Source: Acetanaerobacterium elongatum
GTDB taxonomy: Bacteria; Bacillota; Clostridia; Oscillospirales; Ruminococcaceae
Direction of reading: 5' to 3'
Length of the DNA stretch: 64,000 bases
NCBI RefSeq assembly: GCF_900103835.1
Contig: NZ_FNID01000001.1
Coordinates: forward strand, 1 to 64,000
Below the pieces are notes generated by a model. The model was not told where the DNA came from. It made no database searches and saw nothing but the letters and a program-made list of their open reading frames with translations. Position 1 is the stretch's first letter, and every line of letters begins with the position of its first letter. Positions 41,447 through 54,077 of this stretch are shown here, piece by piece. The position numbers were made by a program, and so were the translations under genes.

Positions 41447-42649
41447 TTATTCATTGATAGCAGAAACTACGCCGGAACCAACGGTACGGCCACCTTCGCG
41501 GATAGCGAAGCGCAGACCGGCCTCGATAGCGATCGGAGTAATCAGCTCAACGCTCATATCAACGTTATCACCAGGCATGCACATCTCGGTGCCCTCAGGC
41601 AGCTTGATTACGCCGGTAACGTCGGTGGTACGGAAGTAGAACTGGGGACGGTAATTATCAAAGAAAGGAGTATGACGGCCGCCCTCTTCCTTCTTTAAGA
41701 TATATACCTGGCCCTTGAACTTGGTGTGGGGGTGAATCGTGCCGGGTTTACAAAGAACCTGGCCGCGCTCGATATCGGTTCTCTGAACGCCGCGGAGCAG
41801 AGCGCCGATGTTGTCGCCTGCCTCAGCGAAGTCGAGGATCTTTCTGAACATCTCAACGCCGGTAACAACGGTCTTCTTTCTCTCTTCGGTAAGGCCGATG
41901 ATCTCAACTTCGTCGCCGGTCTTAAGCTGGCCGCGCTCTACTCTACCGGTAGCAACGGTGCCACGGCCGGTGATGGTGAACACGTCTTCAACAGGCATTA
42001 AGAAGGGCAGGTCGGTCTTACGCTCAGGGGTAGGAATATAGCTGTCTACTGCAGCCATGAGGTCATGGATGCACTTGTATTCAGGAGCGTTTTTGTCGGT
42101 AGAGGTGCTCTCAAGAGCCTTCAGCGCAGAGCCCTTAACGATCGGAATCTCGTCGCCGGGGAACTCGTAAGCAGAAAGCAGCTCACGGATTTCCATCTCA
42201 ACGAGCTCAAGCAGCTCATCGTCGTCTACCTGATCAGCCTTGTTCATGAATACTACGATATACTGAACGCCTACACGGCTGGCGAGCAGGATGTGCTCAC
42301 GAGTCTGGGGCATGGGGCCGTCTGCAGCGGATACAACGAGGATAGCACCGTCCATCTGAGCAGCACCGGTAATCATGTTCTTAACATAGTCAGCATGTCC
42401 GGGGCAGTCAACGTGAGCATAGTGACGAGTATCGGTCTCGTACTCAACGTGTGCGGTGTTAATGGTAATGCCGCGCTCTCTCTCCTCAGGAGCCTTATCG
42501 ATCATGTCGTAGGCCATGAAAGCAGCCTGGCCGTTCATGCCGAGCACCTTGGTGATAGCAGCCGTTAAAGTGGTCTTGCCGTGGTCAACGTGGCCGATGG
42601 TGCCAATGTTAACGTGGGGTTTGTTACGTTCAAATTTGGCTTTTGCCAT
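41447..42649 (-). CDS. tuf: Translation elongation factor Tu
   Basis: 400 residues, near-universal sequence: [16 protein letters not shown] (G1), [11 protein letters not shown] (G3), [10 protein letters not shown] (G4) and [11 protein letters not shown] of domain 2. Delivers aminoacyl-tRNA to the ribosome. AAAGGAGG precedes the ATG. Last gene of the rpsL-rpsG-fusA-tuf run, 127 bases after fusA, with its own terminator. Confidence 0.99.
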   Translation of the reverse strand: MAKAKFERNKPHVNIGTIGHVDHGKTTLTAAITKVLGMNGQAAFMAYDMIDKAPEERERGITINTAHVEYETDTRHYAHVDCPGHADYVKNMITGAAQMDGAILVVSAADGPMPQTREHILLASRVGVQYIVVFMNKADQVDDDELLELVEMEIRELLSAYEFPGDEIPIVKGSALKALESTSTDKNAPEYKCIHDLMAAVDSYIPTPERKTDLPFLMPVEDVFTITGRGTVATGRVERGQLKTGDEVEIIGLTEERKKTVVTGVEMFRKILDFAEAGDNIGALLRGVQRTDIERGQVLCKPGTIHPHTKFKGQVYILKKEEGGRHTPFFDNYRPQFYFRTTDVTGVIKLPEGTEMCMPGDNVDMSVELITPIAIEAGLRFAIREGGRTVGSGVVSAINE

Positions 42650-42776
42650 TGGGATATCCTCCTTTTATAAACACATTTTAAATTTTAGTTACGAAGAGCA
42701 TATAGGAACATTGTAGCAATTCTAAAGGCAAATATCAAGAGCTTTCAAAAATTTGATAAGCCCCTATCTACTGCCA

Positions 42777-44858
42777 TTATTCCTGCTTTGCACGGGTATT
42801 CATAATACCCTCTGCAATCGACTTGGGTACCTCAATGTAGTGGCTGGGCTCCATGGCGTAGTTGCCGCGGCCCTGTGTTTTGGAACGCAGGTCGGTGGAG
42901 TAGCCGAACATCTCGGAAAGCGGAACGAAGGCATTGATCTGCTGAGCGCCGAACTGTGCCTCCATGCCCTGAATCTGACCACGGCGGGAGTTCAGGTCGC
43001 CGATAACGTCGCCCATGTACTCCTCGGGAACGGTAACCGCAACCTTCATAATAGGCTCGAGGATTACCGGATCAGCCTTCTTCATTGCCTCTTTAAAGGC
43101 CATGGAGCCTGCAATCTTAAACGCCATTTCAGAGGAGTCTACCTCGTGGTAAGAACCGTCATACAGGGTTACGATTACGTCTACAACGGGATAACCCGCT
43201 AAAACGCCTGCCTGCATGGCTCCCTGAATACCCTGGTTAACCGGCTCGATGTATTCCTTGGGAATAGCACCGCCCACTACGGCATTTCTAAACTCGTAGC
43301 CCTTGCCGGATACGTTGGGCTCAACCTTGATCTTAACGTGACCGTACTGGCCGCGTCCGCCCGACTGGCGTGCATACTTGTGGTCAACATCCGCCAGCTT
43401 GCGGATGGTTTCCTTGTAGGCAACCTGAGGCTTGCCGACATTGGCCTCTACGCGGAACTCGCGCAGCATTCTGTCTACGATAATCTCAAGATGCAGCTCG
43501 CCCATGCCCGCGATGATGGTTTGGCCGGTTTCCTCGTCGGTGTAGGTTTTAAAGGTGGGGTCTTCCTCAGCAAGCTTTGAAAGCGCAATACCCATCTTCT
43601 CCTGGCCGGCTTTGGTCTTCGGCTCAATCGCTACGCGGATAACAGGCTCGGGGAATTCCATCGACTCAAGGATAATCGGGTGTTTTTCATCGCACAGGGT
43701 ATCACCTGTGGTGGTGTTTTTAAGGCCAACAGCTGCAGCAATATCACCCGCAAAGCACTCGTCGATATCCTGACGGTGGTTGGCGTGCATCTGCAGAATA
43801 CGACCGATACGCTCGTTGTTATCCTTGTTTGCGTTATAAACGGTGGTGCCCGTTTTTACCGAACCGGAGTATACGCGGAAGAAGCAGAGCTTACCAACGT
43901 ACGGGTCGGTTGCAATCTTGAATGCGAGCGCGGCGAAGGGGTGGCTGTCGTCAGACGGACGAACCTCGGTCTCGCCGGTTTCGGGGTTAACACCGGTGAT
44001 ATGGTCGATATCAACAGGTGAAGGCATATAGTCTACTACTGCGTCAAGCAGCTTCTGAACGCCCTTGTTACGGTAGGATGTACCGCAAACAACGGGTACA
44101 AGCAGGTTCTGGATGGTGCCCTTGCGGATGCAGGCTTTAATCTCATCAATAGAAAGCTCTTCACCCTCCAGGTACTTCATCATCACCTCTTCGTCCACCT
44201 CGGCAGCAGCCTCAATGAGCTTGTGGTGATATTCCTCAGCCAGCTCCTTCATATCCTCAGGAATCTCTTCCACGCGGATATCCTTGCCCAGATCATCGTA
44301 ATATACATACGCCTTCATCTCGAGCAGGTCGATAATACCCTTAAAGAACTGTTCAGAGCCGATAGGCAGCTGAATGGGAACGGCATTGCACTTTAAGCGC
44401 TGGTGCATCATGTTTACAACGCGGTAGAAATCCGCACCCATGATGTCCATTTTATTAACATAGGCCATACGCGGCACTTTGTACTTGTCAGCCTGACGCC
44501 ATACGGTTTCAGACTGCGGCTCAACGCCGCCCTTCGCGCAGAAAACGGTAACAGAACCGTCAAGTACACGAAGCGAACGCTCAACTTCCACTGTAAAGTC
44601 TACGTGTCCGGGGGTATCGATAATATTGACACGGTGGCCCTTCCAGAAGGCAGTGGTTGCAGCCGAGGTAATGGTAATACCTCTCTCCTGCTCCTGCTCC
44701 ATCCAGTCCATCGTTGCAGCGCCATCATGAACCTCGCCGATCTTGTGAGTTTTACCTGTATAAAACAGTATGCGCTCTGTAGTAGTGGTTTTGCCAGCGT
44801 CGATGTGAGCCATTATGCCTATGTTTCGAGTTAATTCAAGCGAAACCTCTCTTGGCAT
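42777..44858 (-). CDS. fusA: Translation elongation factor G
   Basis: 693 residues from [20 protein letters not shown]; the G1 loop is [14 protein letters not shown], the G3 is [20 protein letters not shown] and the G4 is VNKMD. Five-domain translocase of the ribosome. AAGGAGG lies before the ATG at 44858; a longer reading adds unrelated residues. It follows rpsG in the str-type operon. Confidence 0.98.
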   Translation of the reverse strand: MPREVSLELTRNIGIMAHIDAGKTTTTERILFYTGKTHKIGEVHDGAATMDWMEQEQERGITITSAATTAFWKGHRVNIIDTPGHVDFTVEVERSLRVLDGSVTVFCAKGGVEPQSETVWRQADKYKVPRMAYVNKMDIMGADFYRVVNMMHQRLKCNAVPIQLPIGSEQFFKGIIDLLEMKAYVYYDDLGKDIRVEEIPEDMKELAEEYHHKLIEAAAEVDEEVMMKYLEGEELSIDEIKACIRKGTIQNLLVPVVCGTSYRNKGVQKLLDAVVDYMPSPVDIDHITGVNPETGETEVRPSDDSHPFAALAFKIATDPYVGKLCFFRVYSGSVKTGTTVYNANKDNNERIGRILQMHANHRQDIDECFAGDIAAAVGLKNTTTGDTLCDEKHPIILESMEFPEPVIRVAIEPKTKAGQEKMGIALSKLAEEDPTFKTYTDEETGQTIIAGMGELHLEIIVDRMLREFRVEANVGKPQVAYKETIRKLADVDHKYARQSGGRGQYGHVKIKVEPNVSGKGYEFRNAVVGGAIPKEYIEPVNQGIQGAMQAGVLAGYPVVDVIVTLYDGSYHEVDSSEMAFKIAGSMAFKEAMKKADPVILEPIMKVAVTVPEEYMGDVIGDLNSRRGQIQGMEAQFGAQQINAFVPLSEMFGYSTDLRSKTQGRGNYAMEPSHYIEVPKSIAEGIMNTRAKQE

Positions 44859-44975
44859 ATAGTCCTCCTTCAAGAAATAGAAACTATGCAGCCTTTGCAG
44901 CGTGCATAGCACCACTGAAAAACAAAGGCACATAAATCACAATTGGTTAGACAAAAAATTATTACGGATAACGAA

Positions 44976-45446
44976 CTACCACCTATAGTTGGCAAACGCC
45001 TTGTTGGCATCAGCCATTTTATGAGTGTCTTCGCGCTTCTTCACGGCGCCGCCCAAATTGTTGGTGGCATCGACAATCTCGCCCGCAAGCCTTTCCTTCA
45101 TCGTCTTTTCAGAACGACTTCTGGAATAGGTTGTCAACCAGCGCAGACCGAGGGTTTGTCTTCTCTCGGGACGAACCGGCATTGGAACCTGATAGGTGGA
45201 ACCGCCTACACGGCGGGCCTTAACCTCAAGCACGGGCATGATATTCTCCATGGCCAGCTCGAAAGCCTCCAGGGGATCCTTGCCTGTTTTGGTCTTCACA
45301 ATGTCGAATGCACCGTAAACAATCTTCTGGGCAACACCCTTTTTGCCGTCATACATAATACTGTTGATTAAACGTGTGACAAGCTTTGAATTATAAAGCG
45401 GATCCGGCAAAACATCACGTTTTGCGGTTTGACCTCTTCTTGGCAC
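44976..45446 (-). CDS. rpsG: Ribosomal protein S7
   Basis: 156 residues, the standard length, starting [19 protein letters not shown] after the initiator and containing [20 protein letters not shown] and [20 protein letters not shown]. Assembly protein of the 30S head. The start is GTG at 45446 with GGAGGG eight bases upstream. Confidence 0.97.
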   Translation of the reverse strand: MPRRGQTAKRDVLPDPLYNSKLVTRLINSIMYDGKKGVAQKIVYGAFDIVKTKTGKDPLEAFELAMENIMPVLEVKARRVGGSTYQVPMPVRPERRQTLGLRWLTTYSRSRSEKTMKERLAGEIVDATNNLGGAVKKREDTHKMADANKAFANYRW

Positions 45447-45629
45447 TTCGCTTCCCTCCTTCACATAATGAATTCATCGGTACTCGAAAGCGCAAAACTC
45501 CCGTTTGGCCAAATGCAAGGTTTAAACCAATACAAACGTGCTTTCACACATATTATATATAGTTATCCCTTCACATCTGCCTGCTCCTGCGGCATAGCCG
45601 CTAATTGAGCGCAAACATTGGGGCTTTGA

Positions 45630-46058
45630 TCACTTCTTCGCAGCACCAGCCTTCGGACGTTTTGCACCGTACTTGGAACGGCTCTGGTTTCTCTTGGCAA
45701 CACCCTGAGCATCCAAAGTACCGCGGATGATGTGGTAACGCACACCAGGCAGGTCCTTTACACGACCGCCACGGATGAGTACCACGCTGTGCTCCTGCAG
45801 GTTGTGTCCGATACCGGGGATGTAGGCCGATGCTTCGATCTGGTTGGTGAGCCTTACCCTCGCTACCTTACGCAGAGCAGAGTTCGGCTTTTTCGGTGTC
45901 ATGGTTCTGATAGCAGTACAAACACCGCGTTTTTGGGGGGAGTTTTGGTCGATGGCTACTCTCTTTTTAGAGTTAAAACCCTTCAGAAGAGCAGGAGCGG
46001 TCGACTTCTTTTCAGAAACTTCCCTACCTTTGCGTACCAGCTGGTTAAAGGTTGGCAT
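45630..46058 (-). CDS. rpsL: Ribosomal protein S12
   Basis: 142 residues. The decoding-centre block [19 protein letters not shown] and [20 protein letters not shown] are intact; both lysines at the usual streptomycin-resistance sites (in PKKPNS and GGRVKDLPG) are wild type. Like other clostridial S12 proteins it has an extra N-terminal insert ([15 protein letters not shown]). AAGGAGG precedes the ATG. Confidence 0.98.
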   Translation of the reverse strand: MPTFNQLVRKGREVSEKKSTAPALLKGFNSKKRVAIDQNSPQKRGVCTAIRTMTPKKPNSALRKVARVRLTNQIEASAYIPGIGHNLQEHSVVLIRGGRVKDLPGVRYHIIRGTLDAQGVAKRNQSRSKYGAKRPKAGAAKK

Positions 46059-46252
46059 ATTGCACCTCCTTGAACTTAAAATATTTATTATAAAGGCGCT
46101 TTGAGCACCCTTATAAGCAACGTTAAGTGGTAGTATCTGCAATTTCTCATTGAAAATTACAAGACTGATGAACTTTATCGTGCCGTTTTTAGCGATAATA
46201 ATGAATTTTCAACAGCAATTTTGTATAAGTACAGCACCAGTACCGACTATAC

Positions 46253-46282
46253 ATTTTATCACCCAAAAGCTTTGTTTGTCAA
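46253..46282 (-). promoter_or_regulatory. Promoter of the rpsL-rpsG-fusA-tuf run
   Basis: Minus strand TTGACA (46282-46277), 18-bp spacer, TAAAAT (46258-46253), between the rpoC terminator and rpsL, leaving a leader of about 190 bases. Confidence 0.8.
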
Positions 46283-46311
46283 CAAGAAAACAATATAAAC
46301 TTTGTAAAATA

Positions 46312-46340
46312 TGCGGGGGGCGCGCAGAGCGCCCCCCGCA
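46312..46340 (-). terminator. Intrinsic terminator after rpoC
   Basis: A perfect 12-bp GC-rich stem (TGCGGGGGGCGC / GCGCCCCCCGCA) with a 5-nt loop, then ATATTTT on the minus strand, 16 bases after the rpoC stop. Confidence 0.92.
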
Positions 46341-46355
46341 GTGTTAAACAATACT

Positions 46356-49300
46356 TTATGCCTCGGCCCCGGGAACGATCTCTACGTTTCCGTAGCAGTT
46401 CATGCCGGTGCCTGCGGGGATTAGCTTGCCGATGATTACGTTCTCCTTCAAACCAAGCAGCGGGTCTACCTTGCCCTTGATGGCAGCCTCGGTAAGCACG
46501 CGGGTGGTTTCCTGGAACGACGCGGCGGAAAGGAACGAATCGGTTGCGAGCGAGGCCTTGGTGATACCTAAGAGCACCGGCTCGTAGGTAGGTGCCTTGA
46601 AGGTTTCGCCGTTTGCGGCACGCTCTTCAAGCGCCCGCTGCTCAGCTATAACATCGGCCTTATCCACCAGGGTACCGGGGAGCATGGTGGTGTCGCCGCT
46701 GTCTACCACGCGCACCTTCTTCATCATCTGGCGTACGATAACCTCGATATGCTTGTCGTTGATATCAACGCCCTGCATACGGTAAACCTTCTGCACCTCG
46801 GCAATCAGGTAATCCTGCACCGCGTCGGCACCCTGTACGGCAAGGATATCATGCGGGTTCACCGAGCCTTCGGTTAAGCGGTCGCCCGCGCGCACGATGT
46901 CGCCCTCCTCCACACAGGTTCTGGAGCCGTAGGGGATAAGATAGCTCTTTTCTTCGCCCGTTTCGCTGTTAAACACAACCACATGCTTGTTCTTCTTGAT
47001 TTCAGCCATTCTTACCTCGCCGGCAATCTCGCTGATGATGGCAAGGTACTTCGGCTTTCTGCCCTCGAAGAGCTCTTCTACACGGGGAAGACCTTGTGTG
47101 ATATCCTCGGCACTCGCGATACCGCCGGTATGGAAGGTACGCATGGTAAGCTGGGTACCCGGCTCACCGATGGACTGCGCCGCGATAATGCCTACCGCCT
47201 CGCCCACCGCAACGGGTTTGCCGTTAGCGAGGTTGGAGCCGTAGCAGCGCGCGCATACGCCGTGCTTGGATTCACAGGTAAGGGTGGTGCGTATCTTTAC
47301 ACGCTTGATGCCGGTAGCAATAATCTTCTCGGCGTCCTTGTCGTCCATCATCTTGTCACGGGTTACCAGAACGGCACCGGTTTTCGGGTCAACAAAGTCA
47401 TCGGAAAGATAACGTCCGCTAAGGCGCTCGGCAAGGCCCTCAATCAGGCCGTTGCCCTCTTTAATATCATAAACCTCTATGCCCTCGTGGGTTCCGCAGT
47501 CTTCCTGACGGATGATAACATCCTGCGAAACATCTACCAGGCGGCGGGTAAGGTAACCGGAGTCTGCGGTACGGAGTGCGGTATCGGCAAGGCCCTTACG
47601 CGCACCACGCGAGGAGATGAAGTATTCCAGAATGTTTAAGCCTTCGCGGTAGTTTGCGCGAATCGGAATCTCGATGGTGGTACCGGAGGTGTTGGCGATA
47701 AGGCCGCGCATACCCGCGAGCTGACGAATCTGGTTGATTGAACCACGCGCGCCCGAGTCGGCCATCATAAAGATGGGGTTGAACTCATCAAGGTTATCCT
47801 GCAGCGCCTGAGAAACCTTCTCGGTGGTTTCGTTCCAGATTTTAATTACCTGCTCGTAACGCTCGCTGTTGGAAAGCTCACCTCTGCGGTAGCGGCGGGT
47901 TATGGTTGCGATACCGGCCTCGGCGTCTGCAAGCAGCTGCTTCTTCTGCGGCGGGATTACGGCGTCGGATACCGCTACAGTGATAGCACCGCGGGTGGAG
48001 TATTTAAAGCCCTGAGCCTTAATCTTATCAAGCACCTCGGCGGTCTTTGCCGTACCGTGCACCTTGATGCACTTTTCTATGATCTTACCAAGCTGCTTCT
48101 TGCCAACCTTAAAGGATACCTCAAGCTCAAAGGCGTTTTCCGGCTTGGAACGGTCTACAAAGCCAAGATCCTGCGGAATGGGTTCATTGAAGATAACACG
48201 GCCGATGGTGGTTTCAACCAGCTTGCGAACCAGCTTGCCGTCAATCTCTTTCTCCATCATAATCTTAATCTGCGCATGCAGACCGATTGCTTTTTCGGAA
48301 TAAGCCATCAGCGCTTCGGCTACGTTCCTGAATGCCTTGCCCTCACCCGGTTCGCCGGGCTTGAGCATGGTGAGGTAGTAGGAACCGAGCACCATGTCCT
48401 GCGTAGGCACCGCAACGGGGCGGCCGTCGGAGGGCTTTAACAAGTTGTTGGCTGCAAGCATTAAGAAGCGGGCCTCAGCCTGCGCCTCGGCGGAAAGGGG
48501 TACGTGTACAGCCATCTGGTCGCCGTCGAAGTCGGCGTTGTAAGCGGTACATACCAGCGGGTGCAGCTTAAGCGCTCTGCCCTCTACCAGTACCGGCTCG
48601 AACGCCTGAATGCCCAGACGGTGAAGTGTCGGCGCACGATTTAACAGCACCGGATGGTCTTTAATTACCGTTTCCAGTGCATCCCATACCTGCGGGTTTG
48701 CACGTTCTACGGTTTTTCTTGCGTTTTTGATGTTGGAGGCATCGCCCGTCTCTACCAGCCGCTTCATTACAAACGGCTTGAACAGCTCCAGCGCCATCTC
48801 CTTGGGCAGGCCGCACTGGAACATCTTAAGCTCCGGCCCTACTACGATAACCGAACGGCCCGAGTAGTCAACGCGCTTACCCAGAAGGTTCTGACGGAAG
48901 CGGCCCTGCTTACCTTTGAGCATATCGGAAAGGGATTTGAGCGGACGGTTGTTGGGGCCGGTTACCGGCCTGCCGCGGCGTCCGTTATCAATCAGGGCGT
49001 CTACCGCCTCCTGCAGCATACGCTTCTCGTTGCGCACGATGATATCGGGCGCACCGAGCTCGAGCAGCCTTGCAAGACGGTTGTTGCGGTTGATTACCCT
49101 GCGGTAAAGATCGTTTAAGTCACTGGTGGCAAAACGTCCGCCGTCGAGCTGAACCATCGGGCGGATATCGGGCGGGATAACCGGAACCACGTCAAGGATC
49201 ATCCACTCGGGGCGGTTGCCGGAAAGACGGAAGGCCTCTACCACCTCAATGCGCTTAAGCAGATGAATCTTCTTCTGCCCGCCGGTGGTCTCCAGCTCCT

Positions 49301-49874
49301 CTTTCAGCTGCGCGGCAAGCTTTTCAAGGTCGATTTCGGCCAGTAACTCCTTGATGGCCTCCGCACCCATTCCGGCACGGAACTCGTCCTCGTACTTCTC
49401 CTTCATGTCGCGGTATTCTTTTTCGTTTAACAGCTGCCCCTTCTCAAGCGGGGTAAAGCCGGGGTCTATTACAATATAGGAAGCGAAATACAGCACCTTT
49501 TCGAGTAAACGGGAGGAGATGTCGAGTATCTGCCCCATGCGGGATTTATTACCCTTGAAGTACCAGATATGCGAAACGGGCGCCGCCAGCTCAATGTGGC
49601 CCATGCGCTCACGCCTTACCTTTGCGCGTGTTACCTCAACGCCGCAGCGGTCGCATATCTTACCCTTGTAACGCAAGCGCTTATACTTGCCGCAATGGCA
49701 CTCCCAGTCCTTGGTTGGGCCAAAGATACGCTCGCAGAAAAGGCCGTCACGTTCGGGCTTCAGCGTGCGGTAGTTAATGGTTTCGGGCTTTTTTACCTCT
49801 CCGTAGGACCACTCGCGGATGATATCCGGTGAGGCCAGACCGATCTTTATCGATTCGAAAACATTAAATTCCAT
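46356..49874 (-). CDS. rpoC: RNA polymerase beta' subunit
   Basis: 1172 residues. The catalytic magnesium motif [12 protein letters not shown], zinc-binding [20 protein letters not shown] near the N-terminus and the bridge-helix region [20 protein letters not shown] are all present. Length is standard for Firmicutes. It starts 20 bases after rpoB, with GAGGGG before its ATG. Confidence 0.98.
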   Translation of the reverse strand: MEFNVFESIKIGLASPDIIREWSYGEVKKPETINYRTLKPERDGLFCERIFGPTKDWECHCGKYKRLRYKGKICDRCGVEVTRAKVRRERMGHIELAAPVSHIWYFKGNKSRMGQILDISSRLLEKVLYFASYIVIDPGFTPLEKGQLLNEKEYRDMKEKYEDEFRAGMGAEAIKELLAEIDLEKLAAQLKEELETTGGQKKIHLLKRIEVVEAFRLSGNRPEWMILDVVPVIPPDIRPMVQLDGGRFATSDLNDLYRRVINRNNRLARLLELGAPDIIVRNEKRMLQEAVDALIDNGRRGRPVTGPNNRPLKSLSDMLKGKQGRFRQNLLGKRVDYSGRSVIVVGPELKMFQCGLPKEMALELFKPFVMKRLVETGDASNIKNARKTVERANPQVWDALETVIKDHPVLLNRAPTLHRLGIQAFEPVLVEGRALKLHPLVCTAYNADFDGDQMAVHVPLSAEAQAEARFLMLAANNLLKPSDGRPVAVPTQDMVLGSYYLTMLKPGEPGEGKAFRNVAEALMAYSEKAIGLHAQIKIMMEKEIDGKLVRKLVETTIGRVIFNEPIPQDLGFVDRSKPENAFELEVSFKVGKKQLGKIIEKCIKVHGTAKTAEVLDKIKAQGFKYSTRGAITVAVSDAVIPPQKKQLLADAEAGIATITRRYRRGELSNSERYEQVIKIWNETTEKVSQALQDNLDEFNPIFMMADSGARGSINQIRQLAGMRGLIANTSGTTIEIPIRANYREGLNILEYFISSRGARKGLADTALRTADSGYLTRRLVDVSQDVIIRQEDCGTHEGIEVYDIKEGNGLIEGLAERLSGRYLSDDFVDPKTGAVLVTRDKMMDDKDAEKIIATGIKRVKIRTTLTCESKHGVCARCYGSNLANGKPVAVGEAVGIIAAQSIGEPGTQLTMRTFHTGGIASAEDITQGLPRVEELFEGRKPKYLAIISEIAGEVRMAEIKKNKHVVVFNSETGEEKSYLIPYGSRTCVEEGDIVRAGDRLTEGSVNPHDILAVQGADAVQDYLIAEVQKVYRMQGVDINDKHIEVIVRQMMKKVRVVDSGDTTMLPGTLVDKADVIAEQRALEERAANGETFKAPTYEPVLLGITKASLATDSFLSAASFQETTRVLTEAAIKGKVDPLLGLKENVIIGKLIPAGTGMNCYGNVEIVPGAEA

Positions 49875-49893
49875 GTGCGACCCCTCTTCTTAT

Positions 49894-52800
49894 TTAATCA
49901 TTGTCGTCAGACAAGCCGATATCATCCAGACCGAAGTCGCTCAGAATATCGTCAGGCTCTTCCTCATCGGGCATAAGCAGATCGTCGTCGTCCAGCTCTT
50001 CTTCCGTAAAGCCTTCGGGCAGGTCGCCGCCTTCGTTCATCATCTCATCCGGCAGCACATCCGCGATGGGGGTTAAACCGACATCGTCGTCATCGTCAAA
50101 GGTCTGCTTGAGGTCGATTTCTTTATCGTCTTTATCCAGCACCTTTACATCAAGTGCCAGTGACTGAAGCTCTTTGATAAGCACCTTAAAGGATTCGGGG
50201 ATGCCGGGCTTGGGCACGTTCTGCCCCTTCACGATGGCTTCGTAGGTCTTTACACGGCCAACCACGTCATCCGACTTCACGGTGAGGATTTCCTGCAGCG
50301 TATAGGCAGCGCCGTAAGCCTCAAGCGCCCAAACCTCCATCTCTCCGAAACGCTGGCCGCCGAACTGGGCTTTACCGCCGAGCGGCTGCTGAGTAACCAG
50401 CGAGTACGGGCCGGTGGAACGGGCATGAATCTTATCGTCAACCAGATGGTGCAGCTTTAAGAAGTACATATAACCCACCGTAACGGGGTTATCGAACGGC
50501 TCGCCCGTTCTTCCGTCGTAAAGGATGCTCTTGCCGTCCTCGCGGTAACCGGCCTCCTTTAAGCAATCGCGGATATCGGCCTCGTGCGCACCGTCAAATA
50601 CCGGCGTCATCACCTTCCAGCCAAGCGCCTTGGCGGCATAGCCGAGGTGAACCTCCAGCACCTGACCGATATTCATACGCGAAGGAACGCCCAGGGGATT
50701 GAGCACGATATCCAGCGGCGTACCGTCGGCTAAGAACGGCATATCCTCCTGCGGCAGAATACGCGAAACAACACCCTTGTTACCATGGCGTCCCGCCATC
50801 TTATCGCCCACGGAAATCTTACGCTTCTGGGCGATGTAGGCACGAACCACCATGTTTACGCCGGGGCTTAATTCGTCACAATTATCTCTGGTAAATACCT
50901 TTACGTCTACCACGATGCCGTACTCGCCGTGCGGAACACGCAGGGAGGTATCGCGCACCTCGCGCGCCTTCTCACCGAAGATAGCGCGTAAAAGCCGCTC
51001 TTCTGCGGTAAGCTCGGTTTCACCCTTGGGGGTAACCTTACCTACCAGAATATCACCGGCATGAACCTCGGCGCCGATGCGGATGATGCCGCGGTCGTCA
51101 AGGTCTTTGAGCGATTCGTCGCCCACGTTGGGGATATCGCGGGTAATCTCCTCGGCGCCAAGCTTGGTATCACGCGCCTCGGTTTCGTATTCCTCGATAT
51201 GCAGGGAGGTGTATACATCGTCGCGCACCATCTTTTCGTTGATGAGCACGGCGTCTTCGTAGTTGTAGCCTTCCCACGTCATAAAGCCGATGAGGGCATT
51301 CTTGCCGAGGGAGATTTCACCGTTGCTGGTAGCGGGGCCGTCGGCGATAACCTGGCCCTTTTTAATCTGCTCACCGCGGTTGACAATCGGGCGCTGGTTG
51401 GTGCAGGTGCCCTGATTGGAGCGCAGGAACTTGATGAGCTTATAGGTTTCAAGCGAACCGTTGGAGGTACGGATACACACCTCGTTGGCCGAAACACGCT
51501 CCACTACGCCGTCGTGGCGCGAAACCACGGCAACGCCGGAATCCACCGCCGCCTTGTATTCCATACCGGTACCTACGATCGGCGATTCGGTTTTTAACAG
51601 CGGTACTGCCTGGCGCTGCATGTTCGAGCCCATCAGCGCACGGTTGGCATCATCGTTCTCAAGGAAGGGGATCATGGCCGTCGCAACCGACACAACCATC
51701 TTCGGCGAAACGTCCATGTAATCTACACGGCTCTTCTCCACCTCAAGAATCTGGTCACGGTAGCGGGCATTAACCTGCTCGCGCGCAAAACGGTGCATCT
51801 CGTCTAGCGGCTCGTTGGCCTGCGCCACCACATACTCGTCCTCGACGTCGGCGGTCATATATACAACATCGTCTAAAACAACCCCGGTCTTTTTATCCAC
51901 GCGGCGGTAGGGTGCCTCGATAAAGCCATACTCGTTGATGCGGGCAAAGGTTGCAAGGTAGGAAATAAGGCCGATGTTCGGGCCTTCAGGCGTCTCAATC
52001 GGGCACATGCGGCCATAGTGGCTGTAGTGTACGTCACGAACCTCGAATCCTGCGCGGTCACGGGAAAGACCGCCCGGCCCGAGTGCGGAAAGGCGGCGCT
52101 TATGCGTAAGCTCGGCAAGGGGGTTTGTCTGATCCATGAACTGCGAAAGAGGCGAGGAGCCGAAGAACTCCTTGATAGCGGCTACCACGGGGCGGATGTT
52201 GATAAGCGCCTGCGGGGTAACAACCTCCATGTCCTGCGCTTGCAGTGTCATGCGCTCACGGATTACACGCTCCATTCTTGAAAAGCCGATGCGGAACTGG
52301 TTCTGCAAAAGCTCGCCAACCGAACGGATACGGCGGTTGCCTAGGTGGTCGATATCATCAACGTTGCCGATTTCATAGGCAAGGTTATTAATATAGTTTA
52401 CAGACGCGTAGATATCATCTTTGATGATGGTTTTGGGGATAAGATCATCAATGCGTTCCTTAATCATGTCGGCCAGCACGGTTTCGTTTGCCGCGGCATC
52501 CAGAATCTCGCGCAGCACAGAAAAACGTACCTTCTCGGAAATGCCGAGCGCAGCGGCATCGATGGTAACAAAGTCTTTAAGGTTTACCATGCCGTTGCTG
52601 ATAACCTTAACCTCTTTGCCGTCGATATCAAGAAATACGGTATTAACGCCCGCGGCCTCGATCTCCCAAGACTTTTCACGGGTAAGGGTTTCGCCGGCCT
52701 CGGCCAAAAGCTCTCCGGTAAGGGGGTTTACCACCGGCTGAGACAGCTTTTTGCCCGCGATACGGCGGCTGATTGCCAGCTTCTTATTATATTTGTAACG

Positions 52801-53616
52801 GCCTACACGGGAAAGGTCGTATCTTCTGGGGTCAAAGAACAATCCGTCGATATGGGAAACCGCGCTTTCAACCGTAGGCGGCTCACCCGGGCGCAGCTTG
52901 CGGTAAACCTCAAGCAGAGCCTCCTCGGTGTTCTTGGTGTTGTCCTTTTGAATGGTAGCGAGAATCCGCTCGTCCTCCCCGAAGAGATTGATAATCTCCA
53001 TATCGGTGCCAAGGCCGAGTGCACGCAAGAAAACAGTGATGGGCATCTTGCGGTTTTTATCAATTCTTACATAAAAAACATCATTCGGGTCGGTTTCATA
53101 CTCCAGCCATGCACCGCGGTTGGGGTTCATGGTGGAGGAGAACAGCTTCTTGCCCGTTTTATCAAACTGCATGCCGTAGTAAACACCCGGCGAACGAACA
53201 AGCTGAGATACAATAACACGCTCCGCACCGTTGATTACAAAGGTGCCGCTGTCGGTCATAAGCGGAAAATCGCCCATGAAGATCTCCTGCTCTTTAACCT
53301 CGCCCGTTTCTTTATTTAACAGACGCGCCGTAACACGCAGGGGAGCCGCAAAGGTAACGTCTCGCTCCTTGCATTCCTCTACATTATATTTAGGCGTCTC
53401 TTCTAAGCGATAGTCAACAAAGGTTAAAACCAGATTTCCGGTATAATCGGTGATGGATGAAACGTCATTAAAAACCTCCTTTAATCCCTCCTCAAGAAAC
53501 CACTTGTAAGAGTTCTTCTGCACCTCGATGAGGTTTGGCATATCCAGTACCTCATTAATATGGGCAAAGCTCATACGGACATTTTTGCCCAGGTGCACTT
53601 CTTTGACATTTACCAT
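49894..53616 (-). CDS. rpoB: RNA polymerase beta subunit
   Basis: 1240 residues. The rifampicin-binding cluster reads [20 protein letters not shown] then [13 protein letters not shown], with the usual susceptible residues (Asp in FMDQ, His in THKRR, Ser in RLSALGP). [20 protein letters not shown] and a strongly acidic C-terminal tail (DDDD and EE runs, about the last 60 residues) also fit clostridial RpoB. GGAG precedes the ATG. First gene of the operon with its own promoter; no rplJ/rplL upstream. Confidence 0.98.
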   Translation of the reverse strand: MVNVKEVHLGKNVRMSFAHINEVLDMPNLIEVQKNSYKWFLEEGLKEVFNDVSSITDYTGNLVLTFVDYRLEETPKYNVEECKERDVTFAAPLRVTARLLNKETGEVKEQEIFMGDFPLMTDSGTFVINGAERVIVSQLVRSPGVYYGMQFDKTGKKLFSSTMNPNRGAWLEYETDPNDVFYVRIDKNRKMPITVFLRALGLGTDMEIINLFGEDERILATIQKDNTKNTEEALLEVYRKLRPGEPPTVESAVSHIDGLFFDPRRYDLSRVGRYKYNKKLAISRRIAGKKLSQPVVNPLTGELLAEAGETLTREKSWEIEAAGVNTVFLDIDGKEVKVISNGMVNLKDFVTIDAAALGISEKVRFSVLREILDAAANETVLADMIKERIDDLIPKTIIKDDIYASVNYINNLAYEIGNVDDIDHLGNRRIRSVGELLQNQFRIGFSRMERVIRERMTLQAQDMEVVTPQALINIRPVVAAIKEFFGSSPLSQFMDQTNPLAELTHKRRLSALGPGGLSRDRAGFEVRDVHYSHYGRMCPIETPEGPNIGLISYLATFARINEYGFIEAPYRRVDKKTGVVLDDVVYMTADVEDEYVVAQANEPLDEMHRFAREQVNARYRDQILEVEKSRVDYMDVSPKMVVSVATAMIPFLENDDANRALMGSNMQRQAVPLLKTESPIVGTGMEYKAAVDSGVAVVSRHDGVVERVSANEVCIRTSNGSLETYKLIKFLRSNQGTCTNQRPIVNRGEQIKKGQVIADGPATSNGEISLGKNALIGFMTWEGYNYEDAVLINEKMVRDDVYTSLHIEEYETEARDTKLGAEEITRDIPNVGDESLKDLDDRGIIRIGAEVHAGDILVGKVTPKGETELTAEERLLRAIFGEKAREVRDTSLRVPHGEYGIVVDVKVFTRDNCDELSPGVNMVVRAYIAQKRKISVGDKMAGRHGNKGVVSRILPQEDMPFLADGTPLDIVLNPLGVPSRMNIGQVLEVHLGYAAKALGWKVMTPVFDGAHEADIRDCLKEAGYREDGKSILYDGRTGEPFDNPVTVGYMYFLKLHHLVDDKIHARSTGPYSLVTQQPLGGKAQFGGQRFGEMEVWALEAYGAAYTLQEILTVKSDDVVGRVKTYEAIVKGQNVPKPGIPESFKVLIKELQSLALDVKVLDKDDKEIDLKQTFDDDDDVGLTPIADVLPDEMMNEGGDLPEGFTEEELDDDDLLMPDEEEPDDILSDFGLDDIGLSDDND

Positions 53617-53706
53617 ATGCTCACTCCATTCATCTTTTTAACCATTTATCGCCACGCAAAACACTATCAGGCTAAAACTGTAAACAAGTGTTTTTGCATA
53701 TTTGTA

Positions 53707-53922
53707 TTGAAATATTTAGGCCCATATGCTATAATTAAATATCATAAAAGCATAGTAAGGCATGATGATACAGTATATTATTGTAACACCAACAAGCGCG
53801 AGTGTCAATAAAAATAAAGTATTTTTTTATGCCTTTTGAGCACAATATTCTGTTGAGGTTGCCCAAAAAACACGTTAATAGATTAAAATAGTATCTTCTC
53901 CTGCCGCAGCGGGAGATTTTTT
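53707..53922 (+). ncRNA. Candidate small RNA upstream of rpoB (promoter and terminator both visible)
   Basis: A plus-strand promoter TTGAAA (53707-53712), 17-bp spacer, TATAAT (53730-53735) is followed about 160 bases later by an intrinsic terminator: stem TCTCCTGC / GCGGGAGA (53897-53904 / 53909-53916), loop CGCA, T run to 53922. No open reading frame of note lies between. The predicted RNA of ~180 nt would start inside the rpoB leader region and run across the rpoB promoter, antisense. Either element could be chance. Confidence 0.45.
53780..53808 (-). promoter_or_regulatory. Promoter of the rpoB-rpoC operon
   Basis: Minus strand TTGACA (53808-53803), 17-bp spacer, TACAAT (53785-53780). It gives an rpoB leader of about 155 bases. 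The whole 53617-54092 gap contains no protein gene. Confidence 0.85.
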
Positions 53923-53946
53923 ATTTACGAAAAGTTCAGAATTAAA

Positions 53947-54010
53947 TTTTGAAACGTCGAAGGCGAAAGGCCAATACGCTCTATTATTGGCAAAATATAC
54001 CGTTTCAAAA
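53947..54010 (+). ncRNA. Nested inverted repeats, possible structured RNA before the sigma operon
   Basis: Outer arms TTTTGAAACG (53947-53956) and CGTTTCAAAA (54001-54010) pair perfectly over 10 bp. Within is a 7-bp stem GCCAATA / TATTGGC (53970-53976 / 53985-53991). A GGC at 53962 could instead pair with the same GCC, so two exclusive inner folds exist. A T-rich tail (CTTTTATTTTTTT) follows on the plus strand. It matches no riboswitch class I could recall. Confidence 0.4.
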
Positions 54011-54043
54011 CATCTTTTATTTTTTTAATTCATTTTTGAAGTC

Positions 54044-54077
54044 GCTTTCAGTTTGTTATCGTTATATGACTGAAAGC
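54044..54077 (+). promoter_or_regulatory. Hairpin directly before the sigma factor ribosome binding site
   Basis: A 9-bp stem, GCTTTCAGT / ACTGAAAGC, with a 16-nt loop, followed by TTTT and then the AAGGCAGG ribosome binding site. It could be an operator, an attenuator or a leader structure. Confidence 0.5.

Noticed and set aside
49901-50167. Plus-strand serine-rich frame
   Set aside because: It is the complement of the acidic Asp/Glu tail of RpoB.
53317-53640. rplL or rplJ gene before rpoB
   Set aside because: No frame upstream of rpoB resembles L10 or L7/L12.
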